DNA from: F23-B02 sp963625655
GTDB lineage: Bacteria > Bacillota > Clostridia > Oscillospirales > Oscillospiraceae
Assembly (NCBI GenBank): GCA_963625655.1
Contig: CAVFTS010000039.1
Location: 1-9,374, forward strand
DNA length: 9,374 bases
Direction of reading: 5' to 3'
Below the pieces are notes generated by a model. It had not been told where the DNA came from, made no database searches, and saw nothing but the letters and a program-made list of their open reading frames with translations. The position numbers and the translations under genes were made by a program. Shown piece after piece: positions 1 to 5,724 of the stretch (position 1 is its first letter; each line of letters starts with the position of its first letter).

Positions 1-59
1 ACAAATCCCTTGCTGTCGCAGGCCGTGTGTGCTTCGTAGGCAAACTGCTTCTCATAAAA
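1..59 (-). pseudogene. transposase fragment (IS1182-like, partial)
   Basis: Read on the minus strand, positions 59-1 translate to FYEKQFAYEAHTACDSKGF, running off the left edge. This resembles the segment of IS1182-type DDE transposases in which a catalytic Asp follows an H-T-A-C motif. In that family the motif lies well inside a protein of several hundred residues. Here an in-frame TAG lies only a few codons upstream and the neighbouring sequence is a terminator and the carbonic anhydrase gene, so the N-terminal half is missing. A better-placed ATG (55-53) after a G-rich Shine-Dalgarno-like run opens a different frame. The relic could therefore be an internally deleted IS whose start and interior were joined out of frame. 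The family call is from memory of the motif and rests on fewer than 20 residues. Confidence 0.42.
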
Positions 60-62
60 ACA

Positions 63-95
63 CCCCCGTTTCTTCTATTATACCAGAAACGAGGG
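63..95 (+). terminator. hairpin followed by T-rich tract
   Basis: Arms 63-73 and 85-95 pair over 11 bp with one C-A mismatch and an 11-nt loop. They are followed on the plus strand by CTCTTTTAAAATTTTTT. The geometry fits an intrinsic terminator for transcripts entering from the left. On the minus strand the same arms flank a TATAAT, so the dyad may instead belong to an IS end that carries its own promoter. Confidence 0.45.
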
Positions 96-105
96 CTCTT
101 TTAAA
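77..105 (-). promoter_or_regulatory. extended -10 promoter reading toward the left edge
   Basis: On the minus strand TGGTATAAT (85-77) is a perfect extended -10 element. It has a 17-nt spacer to TTTAAA (105-100), which matches 4 of 6 bases of the -35 consensus. It would transcribe leftward into the transposase-like fragment, as expected for the promoter at an IS end. There is no experimental support. Confidence 0.45.
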
Positions 106-121
106 ATTTTTTGACAGACTG

Positions 122-152
122 AAAAGGCGCCGTGCATCGCACGGTGCCTTTT
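122..152 (-). terminator. bidirectional terminator after carbonic anhydrase
   Basis: Arms 122-135 and 139-152 form a 14-bp stem with a single G-T wobble and a 3-nt ATC loop. AAAA and TTTT sit at the stem ends, so a U-run is available in either direction. The hairpin starts 32 nt beyond the carbonic anhydrase stop codon and is the natural end of the leftward operon. Confidence 0.82.
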
Positions 153-153
153 G

Positions 154-179
154 TTTGTCACAAATTGGTTTGTCACAAA
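154..179. repeat. two tandem copies of palindrome TTTGTCACAAA
   Basis: TTTGTCACAAA occurs at 154-164 and again at 169-179, 15 bp apart. Each copy is a perfect odd-length palindrome centred on C. The pair sits between the carbonic anhydrase stop codon and its terminator. It could be a protein-binding site or a tandem duplication; no function is assigned. Confidence 0.55.
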
Positions 180-184
180 GGTTT

Positions 185-739
185 TTAAATCAGCTCGACG
201 GCGCCGCTTTCTAAGCGGTAGAGCGCACCGACGACCTTGAGGCCGTGGGTCTCCTCACGGCGTATCTCCATGCTGCTTTCTATCATTTCAATGCTGTGCT
301 TTACATTCAGGCAGCAGGCGGCGTAATCGTCGCTCTCATCGCCGACGGCGAGCCTTATCTCGTCGGTAATAAACTTTATATACCCGTCGGGATCGTGGTT
401 TATCGCCGCATCGACCGCTCCGCAGTGATCGTGTCCCAGCACCATGATGAGCTTGCAGCCCAGATGCTCGGCGGCGTACTCGATACTGCCGAGCTGGTGA
501 TTGTCGATCACGTTCCCGGCCACTCTGATGACGAACAGCTCGCCTATCCCGGCTCCGAAAATGCTTTCGGGAATGACGCGGGAGTCGGAGCAGGAGATAA
601 CTGTCGCATAGGGCTTCTGCCCATCCCGGTATGTTCTGAGTCTGCTTGAGAGCGAGACGTCCCCAAGGCTTCTGCCCGAGCTGCGGTAACGCTCGTTGCC
701 GTCCATGAGCTTTTTCAGCGCATCCTCCGCATTCATCAT
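185..739 (-). CDS. beta-class carbonic anhydrase
   Basis: Zinc enzyme interconverting CO2 and bicarbonate, predicted cytoplasmic. The 184-residue protein carries the beta-class zinc site: C50-S-D52-S-R54, with the Asp/Arg dyad, then H103 and C106 in GHDHCGA. The segment FVIRVAGNVI at about 69-78 is also typical. Length is slightly short for the family (about 190-220) but all catalytic residues are present. The start has two consecutive ATG codons. The first is 8 nt after AAGGGG, which overlaps the stop of the glycosyltransferase gene, leaving a 5-nt gap and suggesting translational coupling. It is the last gene of the leftward operon, ahead of a strong hairpin. No functional link to the lipid or methyl-transfer genes is visible. 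It may simply supply bicarbonate to carboxylases in a CO2-consuming anaerobe. Confidence 0.93.
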   Translation of the reverse strand: MMNAEDALKKLMDGNERYRSSGRSLGDVSLSSRLRTYRDGQKPYATVISCSDSRVIPESIFGAGIGELFVIRVAGNVIDNHQLGSIEYAAEHLGCKLIMVLGHDHCGAVDAAINHDPDGYIKFITDEIRLAVGDESDDYAACCLNVKHSIEMIESSMEIRREETHGLKVVGALYRLESGAVELI

Positions 740-744
740 ATTCC

Positions 745-1860
745 TTACCCCTTATGCTCCCGTATCCACTTATAGACCGTTTCGGGTGCCGTGCAGGAGA
801 CCTGCGGCATCGCAGCACGCATTTCGGAAAGAAGCTCCGGTTCATTTAAAAGCTTAAGCGTAAGGTCTGCGATCGCCTTCGGCGTATCCTCCGTGACCGC
901 CATGCCGTTACTCACAAAGTAGTCCAGATTGTGCGCCTCGCAGCCGGCGACAGCATCGATAAGCACCATCGGCAGTCCTGCCGCCATTGCCTCGGACGTG
1001 CTCAGACCGCCGGGCTTTGTCATAAAAACGTCGGACGCCCGCATAAGCTGCGGCACATTGTCAACCTTTCCGTAGACGTGTATCTGCGGATACCGGGCGG
1101 TTATTCTTTGCAGCCTTCTGTACAGAACCTCGTTCGTGCCGCATATGACGCTGAGCTCCTGCTCCTCCGAGAGCTGAGATCTGAAGTGCAGCACGATATC
1201 CTCCATCGGACCGCAGCCCATGCTGCCGCACATCATCAGGATGTGTCGATGCGTCGGGTCTATGCCGAGGTCGGCCTTTCCCTCCTCAAGCGGTATGCGG
1301 CGGTAGAATATCTCCTTCACGGGCATACCGCTTGCGACCAGCTTTTCCTCCGGGATCCCCTGCCCGCTGAATTCGTCCGCCAGCAGAGGCGACGGGATAA
1401 AGTACCAGTCGAGCGAGGAGTCCGCCGTACTGGGAGAGCAGGTGTAGTCCGTGGAAACGTAGCTCATTATAAGCTGCGGGCAGTCGTGGCAACGGCGCAT
1501 CTCCGTCAGCGCAAGTGCGGGAAAGACATGGGCGCAGATGATGTTGTCGTACTCCCCGTCAATAATGTACTCATACAGCCGCTCTGCGCCGGAAGAAATG
1601 ATCTTGTACAGCGGCGTTCCCTCATGGAAAGCGTCCTCGTGGGCTTCCGCACGTCGATAGCCGATGCCGAAGGCCTTCGGGGCGTGACGGTAGATGCGGG
1701 TGTGCCAGTTGGAAACGAAGCGTGATGCCTTTTCCGATATAAATTGTAATGCGTCCACGATATCGCAGGTCTCACCGTGGGCGTGATAAGCTTCCTTTAT
1801 CGCCAGAGCGCAGGAATTGTGTCCCGCTCCGGCGTTGCAGCTTAGAATCAGCGTTTTCAT
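745..1860 (-). CDS. MGDG synthase/UgtP-like glycosyltransferase (GT28)
   Basis: Predicted membrane-associated glycosyltransferase adding a sugar from a UDP-sugar to a lipid acceptor such as diacylglycerol. The 371-residue protein opens with LSCNAGAGHN, the Gly-rich lipid/acceptor-side motif of MGDG synthase and UgtP. Its C-terminal half has MTKPGGLSTSEAMAAGLP, with KPGG at about 282-285, the GT28 nucleotide-sugar site. Length fits the family (about 370-400). No signal peptide is visible. The start is ATG at 1860, preceded by AGGAGA about 9 nt upstream, which overlaps the stop of the CrtO-like gene (13-nt gap). The pairing with a CrtO-like membrane protein suggests synthesis of a glycosylated and possibly acylated lipid. 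Acceptor and sugar cannot be read from sequence; MurG-like or terpenoid-modifying activities are alternatives. Confidence 0.85.
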   Translation of the reverse strand: MKTLILSCNAGAGHNSCALAIKEAYHAHGETCDIVDALQFISEKASRFVSNWHTRIYRHAPKAFGIGYRRAEAHEDAFHEGTPLYKIISSGAERLYEYIIDGEYDNIICAHVFPALALTEMRRCHDCPQLIMSYVSTDYTCSPSTADSSLDWYFIPSPLLADEFSGQGIPEEKLVASGMPVKEIFYRRIPLEEGKADLGIDPTHRHILMMCGSMGCGPMEDIVLHFRSQLSEEQELSVICGTNEVLYRRLQRITARYPQIHVYGKVDNVPQLMRASDVFMTKPGGLSTSEAMAAGLPMVLIDAVAGCEAHNLDYFVSNGMAVTEDTPKAIADLTLKLLNEPELLSEMRAAMPQVSCTAPETVYKWIREHKG

Positions 1861-1873
1861 TTTTGATGTTCTC

Positions 1874-2335
1874 CTATCTTTTCCTTTGCTGCATCATAAG
1901 CAGCTTTTGCAGGCGGGGACGATTGTAGCGCTGGATGATGATAAACGGCAGATTGCCCAGCGCAATATAGATCACCGTTGTCAGAATGCCCCCCGCTCCG
2001 GGCCATATCTTCAGCATTGCAAGTCCGAGCACGGACAGTAGCGCATGCGTACACTCCGCAACGCAGGTCTCCTCGAGCATGCGGGGTAAATTATCGAAGT
2101 TTTCCTTGGTCATTTTCTTTGCGGGCATGAGCTTGGGGAATATGCGGCTCATATCGGGAACCTTTGCCTGCCACTTTTTGACCCGAAGCAGCTTCCACAG
2201 CTTTTGCTCCGACGGGAGGCAGCGCCACGGAAATCGGTCGGCGTGAAACAGGCGCTTCGGCACAAGCCGTCCCGCAGCAAAGGAAAGGACGCCCAAAGCC
2301 GCAATATACAGCAGGCACATTAAAAAGTATTTCAT
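1874..2335 (-). CDS. CrtO-like small membrane protein (putative glycolipid acyltransferase)
   Basis: Integral membrane protein of 153 residues. A hydrophobic N-terminal segment spans about 3-22. A basic/aromatic stretch contains LRVKKWQAKVPD (about 50-61). An acidic/Cys patch ETCVAECTH (89-97) follows, then hydrophobic segments at about 98-112 and 115-134, and a C-terminal QRYNRPRLQ (135-143). The order KKW, E-T-C-x-x-E-x-T-H, then N-x-P-x-x-x-x-Q-R-Y-N-R-x-R matches my memory of the CrtO family, named after glycosyl-diaponeurosporenoate acyltransferase of staphyloxanthin synthesis. Clostridial members occur without carotenoid genes, so the real substrate here is unknown. The start is ATG at 2335 with GAGG 5 nt upstream. 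It lies 38 nt after the homocysteine methyltransferase gene and 13 nt before the glycosyltransferase, which points to joint work on a glycolipid. Confidence 0.65.
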   Translation of the reverse strand: MKYFLMCLLYIAALGVLSFAAGRLVPKRLFHADRFPWRCLPSEQKLWKLLRVKKWQAKVPDMSRIFPKLMPAKKMTKENFDNLPRMLEETCVAECTHALLSVLGLAMLKIWPGAGGILTTVIYIALGNLPFIIIQRYNRPRLQKLLMMQQRKR

Positions 2336-2373
2336 AAAAACCTCAGCATGAGTGCGTCAAGCTTGTTGCCGAC

Positions 2374-3591
2374 TCAAATTATAACGCCGTATTTTTCGAC
2401 GAGGGGGGCAAGGTCAGATTCGGGAATCGTACCCTCGTAGAGAGGGCGGCCCTGATAGACCCGAAGCGCCGCCTCAAGCACCTCGGCATCGTCGCAGACG
2501 ATGCACAGGGGCTTTGATATCATGTACTGGCAGTCGGCAAAAAGCTCGACGTCCTCCCACGTCTCAATGCGCATGGCTACCATCACGTCGTCACCGTCCA
2601 TCGCATCGGCAAGCTCGTCCTCAAGCGAGGACGTGACGGCAAGCACCGACCCGCAGCGTGCGTCAACGGGCAGATACGCCGTCAGCTTCTCGGTCGCCGC
2701 CGGCAACATATCGCAGTGCTGCGGTGCGGGGGCTTTTACCTCGGCGTCTGAAAGCGCCGCTTTCAGTGCGGTGATATGCTCGGCGGTCGTTCCGCAGCAG
2801 CCGCCGAACACGGCAACGCCGGTTTCGAGAAACTCCGTGATAAGCTCCGTAAAGCGCTCCGGCGGGCAGTCGTACACGGTCTTGCCGTCGACTATCTCAG
2901 GCATTCCGGCGTTGGGCTTTGCGATAAGCGGCACACGGGAAAACTCACGCAGCCGCCGAAGCTGCGGCAGCATCTCGGCGGGGCCCGCCGAGCAATTGAG
3001 TCCGAATGCGTCAATGCCCATGCCCTGCAAAACGGTCAGAGCGGCGGTGACGTCCGTACCCGAGAGACTGCGTCCGTTTTCGTCGCAGGTGAAGGTGACG
3101 AAGATCGGCTTATCACTGACGCTGCGCACGGCAAGCACGGCGGCTCGGGCGTCGGAAAGCGTCATCATCGTCTCTATGACAAACAGGTCAACGCCCGCCT
3201 GCTCAAGTCCTGCAGCCTGTTCGGTATAGATGTCCACCAGCTCCTCGAATGATGCCTCGCCCAAGGGCGAGAGAAACAGTCCCGTCGGAGAAATGTCCCC
3301 GGCAACAAAGGCTTTGCCGTCGGCGGCTTTTTCGGACAGTTCCGCCAAGCGGCGGTTATAGTCGGCAGTTTTGTTGAAAATACCGTGTTCTTCGAGCTTG
3401 CGGCGGTTTGCGCCGAAGCTGGGCGAATACAGGACATCGCTTCCGGCGCTCACATAGCCGGACTGGATGCCGAGGATGCTGTCGGGATTGTCAAGCACCC
3501 ACTGTTCGGCGCTCACGTCACCCTTGTAGCCGCATTTTTGAAGCTCGGTGCCGGTAGCGCCGTCGAGAATGAGCGGAAATCTTATCTGCAT
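2374..3591 (-). CDS. homocysteine S-methyltransferase, MetH N-terminal type
   Basis: Cytoplasmic zinc enzyme expected to transfer a methyl group to homocysteine to form methionine. Residues 1-285 form the homocysteine-binding barrel: DGATGTELQ (10-18), GLNCSAGP with zinc ligand C200, and GGCCGTT with ligands C265 and C266. All three thiols match cobalamin-dependent MetH. Beyond the barrel lie about 120 residues ending PLCIVCDDAEVLEAAL...GRPLYEG and LVEKYGVII. This recalls strand-helix units of the MetH pterin-binding domain but is far too short to be one. There is no B12-binding or SAM-activation domain, so methyl must come from a separate protein. The gene starts 3 nt after the reactivase stop, with its GGAGGA site overlapping that stop. 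This tight coupling supports a corrinoid-linked role. S-methylmethionine or betaine as direct donor is the alternative. Confidence 0.88.
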   Translation of the reverse strand: MQIRFPLILDGATGTELQKCGYKGDVSAEQWVLDNPDSILGIQSGYVSAGSDVLYSPSFGANRRKLEEHGIFNKTADYNRRLAELSEKAADGKAFVAGDISPTGLFLSPLGEASFEELVDIYTEQAAGLEQAGVDLFVIETMMTLSDARAAVLAVRSVSDKPIFVTFTCDENGRSLSGTDVTAALTVLQGMGIDAFGLNCSAGPAEMLPQLRRLREFSRVPLIAKPNAGMPEIVDGKTVYDCPPERFTELITEFLETGVAVFGGCCGTTAEHITALKAALSDAEVKAPAPQHCDMLPAATEKLTAYLPVDARCGSVLAVTSSLEDELADAMDGDDVMVAMRIETWEDVELFADCQYMISKPLCIVCDDAEVLEAALRVYQGRPLYEGTIPESDLAPLVEKYGVII

Positions 3592-3594
3592 TTT

Positions 3595-5109
3595 TCAGTC
3601 CTCCGTAGTATCAAAAATCATGTTGTCCGTGAACGCCTCGGTAAACTCCCGCAGACCGGACAGCTCGATATATTCACATTTTTCGGCGATACGGCACAGC
3701 TCACGGCGCTTATCGGGATCGACGGCAGCCATGGACGCCCCCGCAAGCGAGGTGTTGCCGAGCGAGCGCAGGCGCTCCGCCACCGTATCGGGCAGCATGC
3801 CTATCGTCATGGCGCTTTCGGGGTCTATGTAATTGCCGAAGCCGCCCGCCAGGCACACACGGTCAAGCCCCGATGCACCCATGCCGTGTCGGGACAGCAG
3901 TACCTCTATCCCACCGGCAACTGCCGCCTTCGCAAGCTGGAGACTGCGGACGTCGCCGGCGGTGAGATACACCTTGTCCGTGAGGTAAAACACGCCGTTT
4001 CCCCGACCGTCGGGGCGGATATGCCGCCGCAGGCCTTCGGGTGCAAGCTCCGGCGGCAGAAGTCTTCCTCCTGCGTCTATGCAGCCGAGACGGAGCAGAA
4101 CGGCTATGAGATCGATAAGCCCCGACCCGCAAATGCCGACAGGCTCGCAAGCACCGACCACGTCGCACAAAAAGCCTCGGTCATAGCGCACATGGCTGAC
4201 CGCACCGTCGAGCGCCGGCATGCCGCAGCTTATGCCCGCACCCTCGAACGCAGGTCCGGAGGCGACGGCACAGCAGCTGATCCTTTCCGCACCGACGAGC
4301 GCCATTTCGCCGTTTGTGCCGATGTCGAGAAGGAGGGAGCTTCCGTCGGTGCCGCACAGTCCGGAGGCGAGCAGTCCCGCCGTTATATCGCCGCCGACAT
4401 ATCCTGCGACGCACGGAGCGTAATTCAGCTCCGCACCGAGCAGCGTATCGCCCGACGGGTCAAAAAAGAGAGTCTCCGGCTTGAATGGCGCCACGGCTAT
4501 CGAGCGCACCGGAAGCCCCGCAAAAATGTGCTGCATGACGGTGTTGCCCGCAACGAAAACGCTTTGCAGCTCGCTTACGTTTCTGCCGCAGGCCGTGAGT
4601 GCCTCAAGGATGAGCTTTTCCGTCTGGCGACGAACGAGCGCCGACAGCTCGTGCAGTCCGCCTGCTTCGTCCATGGTGTGGCGGATGCGGCTGATAACGT
4701 CGCCGCCGTAGGCGGCTTGGGCGTTCCATGCGCTGAGCGTTTTAAGCTCCGATGCCGTTTTCAGATCATAAATGCGCACGGCGACCGTTGTCGTGCCGAG
4801 ATCGACGGCGGCGGCTATGCCGCTTTGCGCCGAAGCGGGGGCGGTTATGCGGACGGTAGCCGTGAGTATCGCCCCGCCCGCAGCTTCGGGAAGCTCGACA
4901 ACGTCGCCGTCTGCGGGGATCAGCCTGCACGCAAGGCGTTGTACGCCGTTTAATCGCACACGGCATTTGCCGCATTTTCCCCTGCCGCCGCAGGCGGCGG
5001 GGACGGAGAAGCCCGCTTTCCGCAGGACGGCAAGCAACGTTTCTCCGTCGGAAAAACGCACGCCGTGTACTTTGCCGCCACAGCGCACTTCGATGCTTGA
5101 CACGGACAT
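3595..5109 (-). CDS. corrinoid-protein reductive activator, RACo/RamA-like (ferredoxin + ASKHA ATPase)
   Basis: Predicted ATP-dependent reductive reactivator that returns inactive Co(II) corrinoid proteins to Co(I). Residues 1-90 are a plant-type [2Fe-2S] ferredoxin domain with ligands C40, C46, C49 and C61. Residues 98-490 are the RACo C-terminal ASKHA ATPase: AVDLGTTTVAV (101-111), GNTVMQH (188-194), LDIGTNGEM (261-269), CGSGLID (327-333) and LAGGFGNYI (420-428). At 504 residues it is clearly shorter than classical RACo (about 630): the ferredoxin domain runs almost directly into the ATPase, so the linker and middle domain appear absent. ATG 5109 directly abuts AAGGGGGG. GTG two codons later (5103-5101) has better spacing and may be the real start. 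It is the first gene of the leftward operon and diverges from the corrinoid methyltransferase it probably serves. Confidence 0.9.
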   Translation of the reverse strand: MSVSSIEVRCGGKVHGVRFSDGETLLAVLRKAGFSVPAACGGRGKCGKCRVRLNGVQRLACRLIPADGDVVELPEAAGGAILTATVRITAPASAQSGIAAAVDLGTTTVAVRIYDLKTASELKTLSAWNAQAAYGGDVISRIRHTMDEAGGLHELSALVRRQTEKLILEALTACGRNVSELQSVFVAGNTVMQHIFAGLPVRSIAVAPFKPETLFFDPSGDTLLGAELNYAPCVAGYVGGDITAGLLASGLCGTDGSSLLLDIGTNGEMALVGAERISCCAVASGPAFEGAGISCGMPALDGAVSHVRYDRGFLCDVVGACEPVGICGSGLIDLIAVLLRLGCIDAGGRLLPPELAPEGLRRHIRPDGRGNGVFYLTDKVYLTAGDVRSLQLAKAAVAGGIEVLLSRHGMGASGLDRVCLAGGFGNYIDPESAMTIGMLPDTVAERLRSLGNTSLAGASMAAVDPDKRRELCRIAEKCEYIELSGLREFTEAFTDNMIFDTTED

Positions 5110-5125
5110 CCCCCCTTAATATAAT
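5097..5125 (+). promoter_or_regulatory. perfect-consensus sigma-A promoter for the rightward operon
   Basis: TTGACA (5097-5102), a 17-nt spacer and TATAAT (5120-5125) match the sigma-A consensus at all 12 positions. The predicted start of transcription is near 5132, giving a leader of about 55 nt before the DUF2284 gene. The -35 box lies inside the first codons of the oppositely oriented reactivase gene. Confidence 0.8.
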
Positions 5126-5143
5126 GTTTTTATTCCATATAAA

Positions 5144-5172
5144 TTTTTAGCAGTCCCGGGCTGCTTTGTCAA
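5144..5172 (-). promoter_or_regulatory. promoter of the leftward reactivase/homocysteine methyltransferase operon
   Basis: On the minus strand TTGACA (5172-5167) is a perfect -35 box. Seventeen nt later comes TAAAAA (5149-5144), a 4-of-6 -10 box. The predicted start is near 5137, about 28 nt before the reactivase ATG. The weaker -10 suggests lower basal strength than the facing promoter. Confidence 0.6.
5149..5165. promoter_or_regulatory. 17-bp dyad, candidate operator
   Basis: AGCAGTCCCGGGCTGCT is an odd-length inverted repeat with one imperfect (T-G) pair. It fills the spacer of the leftward promoter and lies just downstream of the predicted start of the rightward promoter. One bound protein could block both. 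As RNA it would also form a short hairpin in the rightward leader. No adjacent regulator gene is present in the window. Confidence 0.5.
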
Positions 5173-5186
5173 GAGGTATGACGGAT

Positions 5187-5723
5187 ATGACACGACTTAT
5201 GACCCTCGCAGCGGAAAACGGCTTTTCCCACTGCGCAGAGGCAAATATGGAGACATTCGTGCCGAGAGCCGACGTGCGGGATATGTGTGCCTCCAACCGC
5301 TGCGGAAAATACGGCGCAAGCTGGGCGTGTCCTCCCGGATGCGGAAGCTTGGAGCAGGCGGCGGCGGACATCGGACAATGCTCTTCCGGCATCCTCGTGC
5401 AGACGACGGGCGTTCTTTCCGACGATTTTGATTACGAGGGTATGCGGGAGATATCAAAGCGGCACAAGAAAAGCTTTGAGAGCTTTGCACGTCAGGCAAG
5501 GCTTTTATACCCCGACTGCCTTGCTCTCACCGCCGGGACCTGCACCGTCTGCGCAAGCTGCACCTATCCCGACAAGCCCTGCCGCTTTCCGTCAAAGCGT
5601 CTGTCGTCCATGGAGGCATACGGCCTGTGGGTAAGCGACATTTGCCGCCGTTCGGGGCTTGAGTACAACTACGGAAAACTCACCATGACCTATACCTCGT
5701 GTATTTTACTAAGGAGTGATTGA
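5187..5723 (+). CDS. DUF2284 Cys-rich metal-binding protein
   Basis: Small cytoplasmic protein of 178 residues assigned to DUF2284, a predicted metal-binding family without a settled function. Two Cys clusters are visible. The first is C34-x4-C39-x8-C48-x3-C52, within the typical GASWACPPGCGSLE context. The second, C119-x2-C122-x2-C125-x6-C132, resembles a ferredoxin-like [4Fe-4S] arrangement. C153 and C172 are further Cys, the latter in the C-terminal TSCILL. ATG 5187 is preferred because AAGAGG (5171-5176) lies 10 nt upstream. An in-frame TTG at 5166 and ATG at 5178 are alternatives. The stop is one base before the methyltransferase ATG, so the two are translated together. I infer an electron-transfer or metal-delivery role for the corrinoid methyltransferase; the sequence alone does not prove it. 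Confidence 0.85.
   Translation: MTRLMTLAAENGFSHCAEANMETFVPRADVRDMCASNRCGKYGASWACPPGCGSLEQAAADIGQCSSGILVQTTGVLSDDFDYEGMREISKRHKKSFESFARQARLLYPDCLALTAGTCTVCASCTYPDKPCRFPSKRLSSMEAYGLWVSDICRRSGLEYNYGKLTMTYTSCILLRSD
5711..5716 (+). promoter_or_regulatory. ribosome binding site deciding the methyltransferase start
   Basis: AAGGAG lies 8 nt before ATG 5725 and inside the last codons of the DUF2284 gene. An in-frame GTG at 5716 overlaps this site and is therefore an unlikely start. Confidence 0.8.
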
Positions 5724-5724
5724 T

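Noticed and set aside
931..1725. A 264-codon plus-strand frame opposite the glycosyltransferase
   Set aside because: Shadow frame with biased Arg/His/Ala composition; the minus-strand frame carries the GT28 motifs.
2374..3591. Complete cobalamin-dependent methionine synthase (MetH)
   Set aside because: Only the homocysteine barrel is complete; no B12-binding or SAM-activation domain, and the tail is too short for a pterin barrel.
3385..4953. A 522-codon open frame on the plus strand overlapping the reactivase gene
   Set aside because: It lies antisense to a gene with complete iron-sulfur and ASKHA motifs, its translation has no recognisable domain, and long antisense frames are common in G+C-rich coding DNA.
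5110..5186. Cobalamin or SAM riboswitch in the divergent region
   Set aside because: Only about 77 nt lie between the genes and no B12-box or S-box type conserved core is visible; the dyad is better read as an operator or small hairpin.
5716..5718. GTG as start of the methyltransferase
   Set aside because: It overlaps the AAGGAG site itself; ATG 5725 has ideal spacing.
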